A stretch of DNA of 64,000 nucleotides, taken from positions 1,798,001 to 1,862,000 of the forward strand of contig NZ_AP024885.1 in assembly GCF_024346975.1 (NCBI RefSeq). The letters run 5' to 3'. Numbering within the stretch: the first letter of the stretch is position 1; every line of letters begins with the position of its first letter. Source of the DNA: Vibrio neonatus. GTDB lineage: Bacteria > Pseudomonadota > Gammaproteobacteria > Enterobacterales > Vibrionaceae. Made by a program: the position numbers and the translations under genes. Under the pieces are notes generated by a model that had not been told where the DNA came from, ran no database searches, and saw only the letters and a program-made list of their open reading frames with translations. Of this stretch, positions 59,290-64,000 are shown piece by piece.

Positions 59290-59924
59290 AAAGAAATTAA
59301 TTCATCTGCGATATTAAGTAACCTTTGATCGTGAGATGATAATATTACGCAAGTTCCATTATTTCTTTTATCAATCAATTCTTTTACCAATTTTATACAG
59401 TTCTTATTATCTATGTTCGATGAGGGTTCATCTCCAATTATAAACTCTGAAGAAAATGAAAATGCTCTTGCTATACTTAATCTTTGTTTTTGACCACCTG
59501 AAATTTTGTTAATATTTCCCCCACCAATTACCTCTTCGTTTAACCATTTCCTTAGGACTTTTTCACTATGCTTTATAGCTTCTTTACGTTTAACACCTTG
59601 AATTAATAATGATAATGCACAATTTTCTTCAATCGTTATTTCAGGTATAAGATCAAAATCTTGTGCGATGTACGCTACTTTACGGCATCGATACTCCTTC
59701 ACTTCCTGCCTAGATAATGTACTGAAATTATCGCTATTTAAAAAAATATCTCCGGATGTTGGTCTGCACCTCATAGCAAGTAAATTTAGTAACGTGGTTT
59801 TTCCTACACCAGAAGATCCATTTATGACGTATATTTTTCCTGATTCAAATATAAAAGAAAAGTTATTAATAATCTCTCTTCCGTATCTTTTAAAACATAA
59901 ATTTTTCACTTCTAATCTAGCCAT
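59286..59924 (-). CDS. ABC transporter ATP-binding protein, LolD/MacB type
   Basis: 212 residues with Walker A GSSGVGKTTLL (36-46), Q-loop YIAQDFDLIP, signature KISGGQKQRLSIARAF, Walker B FIIGDEPSSNID and switch His in SSHD, all intact. Length and motifs match the LolD/MacB/FtsE group that partners with FtsX-type permeases, two of which are in this operon. Such systems extract lipoproteins or drive mechanotransmission rather than pump solutes through the membrane. It overlaps the permease gene by four bases and the glycine-rich gene by one. Confidence 0.9.
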   Translation of the reverse strand: MARLEVKNLCFKRYGREIINNFSFIFESGKIYVINGSSGVGKTTLLNLLAMRCRPTSGDIFLNSDNFSTLSRQEVKEYRCRKVAYIAQDFDLIPEITIEENCALSLLIQGVKRKEAIKHSEKVLRKWLNEEVIGGGNINKISGGQKQRLSIARAFSFSSEFIIGDEPSSNIDNKNCIKLVKELIDKRNNGTCVILSSHDQRLLNIADELISL

Positions 59925-61408
59925 CAGTGGTAACTAACCTTTATTGAACCTCTACTTCCAAGATAACCATATGAGCCTGAGACGCCACTAGTGCCATTAT
60001 TACCAGAAGTACCAGAGAAGCCAGAAGGTCCATTATATCCACCAGATCTATATATTGGCGTACATACATTAGATTGGGTATAACTATCATAATAACAATC
60101 ACTACCTTGGTAACTGTTACCACCACGCCCACCTAATCCACCAGGTCCAGGTCCGCCTCCAATACCACCTCGTCCGCTATCTCCATAAACTCCGCCACTC
60201 CCTGGTGATACATTTGCTTCAAAAGAATTCTTAACCAAATAATTGAAATTAGCATCACCCTGGAGAATTCTTACAAAGATCTGTCCTCCATTACCGCCAT
60301 TACCGCCTTTACCGCCATTGCCGCCATCACCGCCATCACCGCCGTCACCACCACTACCACCGGGGCCGCCATTTGTCGCTTCGGAATATTTAGAAGCATC
60401 TCTACCCGAATATCCCGTAGCTCCTTGATGACCTCTTTCTCCATTACCACCATTACCACCGTCTCCCCCTATTCCTCCATTTCCACCAGAAGAAATTATG
60501 GTAGTTGACTGAGACTCCAGGAAGATATGACCGTACACGCCAGTCCCATTTGAACTAACTACTTTCATTCTTTTTAAAGGGCGTTCATAAAATCTAGATT
60601 TTGCTGCTTCAAATACTACACTAACAATAGCTCCGTCTTCTCCAGCATTTCCAGCCTGTCCATTCCAGCCATCACCACCATTACGCCCATTGACATAGGG
60701 TCCTTGTATAAAAGGGGTATAACTAGCACCACTTCTACCATTACTCCCATTCGCACCATTTGAACCAGAAAAATTCAAAGAATATACCCCATTCCACCTA
60801 AAGTCTGGTGCAATTACTGCTTTACCTATAATTTTGTCAATTTTGCCTTCGATCAGATATCCATTATTTAACGCTACTTCTTCATTACCCTTTTCATATA
60901 GCATGTATCCATCCGAATTAACTGTTCCTTTTTGGTTTTTTAATAGAAATGAAAATCCTTTCTTAGGAAAAAAGATACTGTTTTTGTTCCCACTACCGTA
61001 AACCGAAGTAAAATATATTGTGTTTTTGTCTGACACAATAATTCTATGCATCACCCTTTTACTACCCTTATAATAAACTGGTATTGCGATATTTTTTATA
61101 GGATATAATTTTATTTGTTTTAAACTAGAAGCACTTGGTTGCTTCGGATATACCTCAGTCCAAACAAACTTTTTCGAAGTATGCTTTACCGGAATCAACT
61201 GTTTTGTGTTCATGTCTAAAGAAATAGGTCTTTCTGTAGGTACGACTAAAGCTAAATCATTAACTGTATTATTTTTTTGTTCTTTAATTTTAAATGCTAT
61301 AGGTACACCACTATTTACAATACTAACTGTATTACTGCTACTGTATGTTGCAGATAAAGCATAAACAGGAATTTGGGCTATAAATATCAACAGTATCTTT
61401 AACTTCAA
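59924..61408 (-). CDS. Exported glycine-rich protein with GGxGGx tracts
   Basis: 494 residues with a signal peptide (MKLKILLIFIAQIPVYALSA). A non-repetitive part to about 212 is followed by glycine-rich tracts at about 215-256, 308-334, 347-376, 403-430 and 456-487. Several run as GGxGGxGGx. Tracts are followed by short strands of similar type: GAIVSVVFEA, GQIFVRILQG and, at the end, GSIKVSYH. Such regions can form polyglycine-II bundles, seen in phage adhesins and some antifreeze proteins. It overlaps both neighbours, so it belongs to the operon. A surface or adhesive role is inferred. Confidence 0.75.
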   Translation of the reverse strand: MKLKILLIFIAQIPVYALSATYSSSNTVSIVNSGVPIAFKIKEQKNNTVNDLALVVPTERPISLDMNTKQLIPVKHTSKKFVWTEVYPKQPSASSLKQIKLYPIKNIAIPVYYKGSKRVMHRIIVSDKNTIYFTSVYGSGNKNSIFFPKKGFSFLLKNQKGTVNSDGYMLYEKGNEEVALNNGYLIEGKIDKIIGKAVIAPDFRWNGVYSLNFSGSNGANGSNGRSGASYTPFIQGPYVNGRNGGDGWNGQAGNAGEDGAIVSVVFEAAKSRFYERPLKRMKVVSSNGTGVYGHIFLESQSTTIISSGGNGGIGGDGGNGGNGERGHQGATGYSGRDASKYSEATNGGPGGSGGDGGDGGDGGNGGKGGNGGNGGQIFVRILQGDANFNYLVKNSFEANVSPGSGGVYGDSGRGGIGGGPGPGGLGGRGGNSYQGSDCYYDSYTQSNVCTPIYRSGGYNGPSGFSGTSGNNGTSGVSGSYGYLGSRGSIKVSYH

Positions 61409-63309
61409 AGCTGTGCACCTTTTCTTTCAGAAGGAAACTTCAGATATAATTGTTGTAATGCAACGAGACGCGTGTCTTCTGAGTTTGATTTTTTTATGAT
61501 TCTTTTAAGTATTTTCTTCAATATTACCCTATCTTTCTTTGATATCCTTTTATTGTATCTATCTATATAATTTGATATATACAACGGTTCTAGATATGTT
61601 ACCTCTAGTGTATTCCGAAACGCTACTTTATTTATTGTTCCTATGACATACTTCGGTTTGATCATGTTAAGAACACCAAATAATTTCTTGACCTCTTTAC
61701 TGTCATGCATAGAAATACCATAGTTTATATAATTTACATATTTGAATAATTTACTTTTCGGAGTGTTAGAAATTGACAATAGATAGTAGTCAACAGAAAA
61801 TTCATACCCTTTTTGTTTTGGTATATTATTAGCTTTTTTATTTAACCAAGATGCAAACTCTTTTGGGTAATAGTCCACTATAATTGGATAGTTTCTTTCA
61901 ACATAGTCGCTATATTCTGATTTATTAAGTAATAATGTATTAACAAACTGATGTCCAATAGGTATTCTCTTTAATTTTTTCTGAACAATAGAATTCACTT
62001 TATGATTCTTAGATAAGAATATCGAATAGTAATCTTTTAGTTTTATTATTTTTTGTGGTTCTTTTTTCTCTCTATGCGTTAAATAGCGAGCAAATTCAGA
62101 AGGATAATTCATGCTTATATTTTCATATATAAAGTCTATATATTTTTCATTTCTTTTTTCTACTCGAATTCGCAAGTTACTAAATAGATACTTTTTATCG
62201 GAAGCTATTGCCTTAGATATTGTATTATTTCCAAAAACTGCCTTATGATCAATAATGATATTATTTTTATCATCTATAAAAAATAAGGATTTACCATTTA
62301 ACTTTCTATCAAGTACTTTTATTTCCTTTAAATGAGATATCGTTTGTGCTAGAGCATAATCATCTTGAATTATATTATTATGCATTTGATAATAAAATAA
62401 CCCTGGTGCATATTTTAATAATATTGACTGCGCTTTTCTTTCATAAATTTTATATGTAAGTTTATATCCAGTTTTGTTTAGTTTTTCAGGTAGCGACAAA
62501 TCCATCAGTTCTGCTAAATTAGACTGAATTTCTAGTGCACTATCTTCTTTTTTATTTAAGAACATTTGATTAAGTATACGTTCATTCAAATCAAATATAT
62601 ATTCATAATCCGATGTGCTTATTTCATATGAATCTTTGTTTTTAAATAACGAAGTAATTAAACTAAGATCGACAATACTATTCTCCACTTGATTTTTTTC
62701 GTTAATTAAATTTATATCATTTCCAGTGTTGACCTTAGCTAAAGATAGGATAGTTTGTATTTTAAGGTTTTCAGTACTTTTAAAAAAATCTATATTCTTA
62801 TTGATATTTTGTAAAAGCATTTTTTGTACAGCAGGTGAATGTATTTCTTTAATTAAGTTTAAATTAATCGCTAATAAATCCTCATCATTTAACAAATCAA
62901 GTGATTGTGCACTTATCACTCTAAAATATTCTGATCCAAGCTTAGGTTTAAAACCTTGTTCAATCCACTCTTCATCATCAGATGATGTGATACCTTTTCG
63001 TGTAACTAATATTAATTTATCCGTAATTTTTTCATACAAATCGCTATTTTTGTGCTTGATATCAAACGAGTTACATTTATTAACTAATACTGGAATTATT
63101 GATGCTATTAATGAAGGGTTATTTTCTTCATTAATATTCAGGCGTTCATTGGCCCACTCTAATCCATCAATTACATCCTCAAGATTTGTCGCATCAACAA
63201 GACTACTTAACTGACGATTATCAAAATAAGAGTTTATAGCAGAACAACCTATAATCATTAATATCATTACTATTAATGATATTAATGATATTTTTTTAAC
63301 TATTTTCAT
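61405..63309 (-). CDS. Large lipoprotein of unknown function
   Basis: 634 residues with a lipobox MIIGC (Cys22), then mainly helical sequence of the alpha-solenoid kind. An internal repeat is visible: NYPSEFARYLTHREKKEPQK (401-420) and YYPKEFASWLNKKANNIPKQ (480-499), each followed by a DYY segment. No family is recognised. It begins 31 bases after the LPP20-like gene and overlaps the glycine-rich gene by four bases. Its composition is as AT-rich as the middle of the operon. Confidence 0.62.
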   Translation of the reverse strand: MKIVKKISLISLIVMILMIIGCSAINSYFDNRQLSSLVDATNLEDVIDGLEWANERLNINEENNPSLIASIIPVLVNKCNSFDIKHKNSDLYEKITDKLILVTRKGITSSDDEEWIEQGFKPKLGSEYFRVISAQSLDLLNDEDLLAINLNLIKEIHSPAVQKMLLQNINKNIDFFKSTENLKIQTILSLAKVNTGNDINLINEKNQVENSIVDLSLITSLFKNKDSYEISTSDYEYIFDLNERILNQMFLNKKEDSALEIQSNLAELMDLSLPEKLNKTGYKLTYKIYERKAQSILLKYAPGLFYYQMHNNIIQDDYALAQTISHLKEIKVLDRKLNGKSLFFIDDKNNIIIDHKAVFGNNTISKAIASDKKYLFSNLRIRVEKRNEKYIDFIYENISMNYPSEFARYLTHREKKEPQKIIKLKDYYSIFLSKNHKVNSIVQKKLKRIPIGHQFVNTLLLNKSEYSDYVERNYPIIVDYYPKEFASWLNKKANNIPKQKGYEFSVDYYLLSISNTPKSKLFKYVNYINYGISMHDSKEVKKLFGVLNMIKPKYVIGTINKVAFRNTLEVTYLEPLYISNYIDRYNKRISKKDRVILKKILKRIIKKSNSEDTRLVALQQLYLKFPSERKGAQL

Positions 63310-63340
63310 ATTTAGGAAAGCTTAAGGTCTAATTCTTCAA

Positions 63341-63967
63341 CTACTTTGAACTTTTTAGTTCGCTAATTTCTTTCAACATTTCATCATGTGCTTTTTTTGC
63401 TTCAACTTTTTGCCAAAGAGCTTCTTCATTATTCATACTTGTACGAATTGCTTTCTGTTGGTTCGCTAGTAAGTTTTTCTCATCAATCCCAACCCACACA
63501 TATACTTTTCCTGAAGGAGCAACGATTTTTCGAATAACCTTTGAACCAATAATTTCTTCGTCTGATAATGAACGACTAACACTCGAAGCGACAGCGTCTA
63601 TTGCTAATTGATCTGCACTTCCTGTTTGCTCTATATAGCTCTTAACTAGTGCTGATACTTGCGCCCTAATCTGTTGAGCTAATTGTACTCTCGCAGCTAA
63701 AGATGCTTGAGAAACCATAAAATTCATTCCGGCTGCAGATTTATTATAAGACCCACGAGCTGCTAAACTGTACCCATCTATTTGATCTGTACACACAAAC
63801 TCTGGTGCTTCCGTTACCCCATCATCATATTTACACCAACCTTGCTCTTTTGAAGCAGCTGCTTTTGAATCTGCTAATGTTTTTTCCGCATCAGAACTTG
63901 AGCAACCAACTAAAAGTACAGTAAGCAGCGAAAGCATGCACATTTGGACTTTTCTACTTTTATTCAT
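63341..63967 (-). CDS. LPP20-family lipoprotein
   Basis: 208 residues with a lipobox VLLVGC (Cys22). The mature part has YSLAARGSYNKSAAGMNFMVSQ, AARVQLAQQIRAQVSALV and KVYVWVGIDEKNL, the helix-strand layout of LPP20-type lipoproteins that form ring-like or flagellar-basal-body-associated assemblies in other bacteria. A charged helix ends it. AGGATTTACAA precedes the ATG. It is the first gene of the operon in the window; 33 bases remain to the right edge, so more genes may lie upstream. One sampled 60-base stretch (63661-63720) is 43% G+C. Confidence 0.78.
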   Translation of the reverse strand: MNKSRKVQMCMLSLLTVLLVGCSSSDAEKTLADSKAAASKEQGWCKYDDGVTEAPEFVCTDQIDGYSLAARGSYNKSAAGMNFMVSQASLAARVQLAQQIRAQVSALVKSYIEQTGSADQLAIDAVASSVSRSLSDEEIIGSKVIRKIVAPSGKVYVWVGIDEKNLLANQQKAIRTSMNNEEALWQKVEAKKAHDEMLKEISELKSSK

Positions 63968-64000
63968 TTGTAAATCCTAGATTAAAATTCTTACTATTTG

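Noticed and set aside
60243..60428. Proline-rich frame on the plus strand opposite the glycine-rich tracts
   Set aside because: It is the complement of GGN repeats read on the other strand and has no ribosome site or homology.
59941..60459. Valine/methionine-rich frames on the minus strand within the glycine-rich gene
   Set aside because: They are frame-shifted readings of the GGN repeats; the main frame has signal peptide, full length and operon overlaps.
1..64000. tRNA, rRNA or CRISPR array
   Set aside because: No cloverleaf ending in CCA, no rRNA-like stretch and no regularly spaced direct repeats were seen by eye in either the core or the accessory part.

Overview
The window reads as chromosomal DNA of a gammaproteobacterium of the family Vibrionaceae, most likely a Vibrio; the species cannot be named from the sequence alone. 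The evidence is the conserved order yceD-rpmF-plsX-fabH-fabD-fabG-acpP-fabF-pabC-mltG-tmk-holB-ycfH-ptsG, the neighbouring maf, rluC and rne, a YnhF-like 29-residue membrane peptide, an Mlc-type ROK repressor, and the general character of the proteins.

Layout. Positions 1-4635 (minus strand) hold the start of an aspartate/glutamate racemase, asmA, udk and apbC (mrp). metG (plus) is divergent from apbC and shares a terminator with the convergent mlc. Positions 8.3-14.8 kb carry a patatin-like phospholipase, ynhF, two small envelope proteins, a sodium:neurotransmitter-symporter-family transporter with a 32-residue partner peptide, and ptsG, whose N-terminus is unusually short. Positions 15.1-25.7 kb are the fatty-acid/phospholipid and DNA-replication housekeeping cluster on the minus strand. 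maf, rluC and rne follow, rne with a 600-base leader. After that come a SulP transporter, a MATE exporter and argO.

Positions 35.1-37.4 kb form one regulatory unit. A two-gene operon (a NifU/IscU-like scaffold protein and a GGGtGRT-family protein) is preceded by a promoter and an RNA with all the hallmarks of a fluoride (crcB-type) riboswitch. The intergenic DNA downstream of the operon is strongly structured and ends in a perfect terminator. Positions 37.5-49.8 kb hold a MaoC-like protein, an exonuclease/phosphatase-family protein, a Tas-like aldo/keto reductase, a membrane protein, an EamA transporter, rlmF, a two-component system, a three-gene iron/siderophore ABC importer behind a candidate Fur box, and a secreted ricin-type lectin.

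Positions 49.8-64.0 kb are accessory DNA. A decayed IS5-like transposase and an 18-bp inverted repeat lie at its left edge. Then comes a very AT-rich, tightly coupled operon of at least 12 genes, all on the minus strand and running out of the window on the right. It encodes one LolD/MacB-type ATPase, two short FtsX-like permeases and nine exported proteins, at least four of them lipoproteins. Among these are an LPP20-like lipoprotein, a glycine-rich protein with GGxGGx tracts, a lipoprotein with a WD40-like repeat and a hexanucleotide microsatellite, and two proteins with degenerate formylglycine-generating-enzyme-like domains. I do not recognise this combination as a named system. It looks like an envelope machine that moves or assembles lipoproteins or a glycine-rich surface structure, and it is the best candidate for an undescribed system here. 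The fluoride riboswitch with its two-gene operon is the second.
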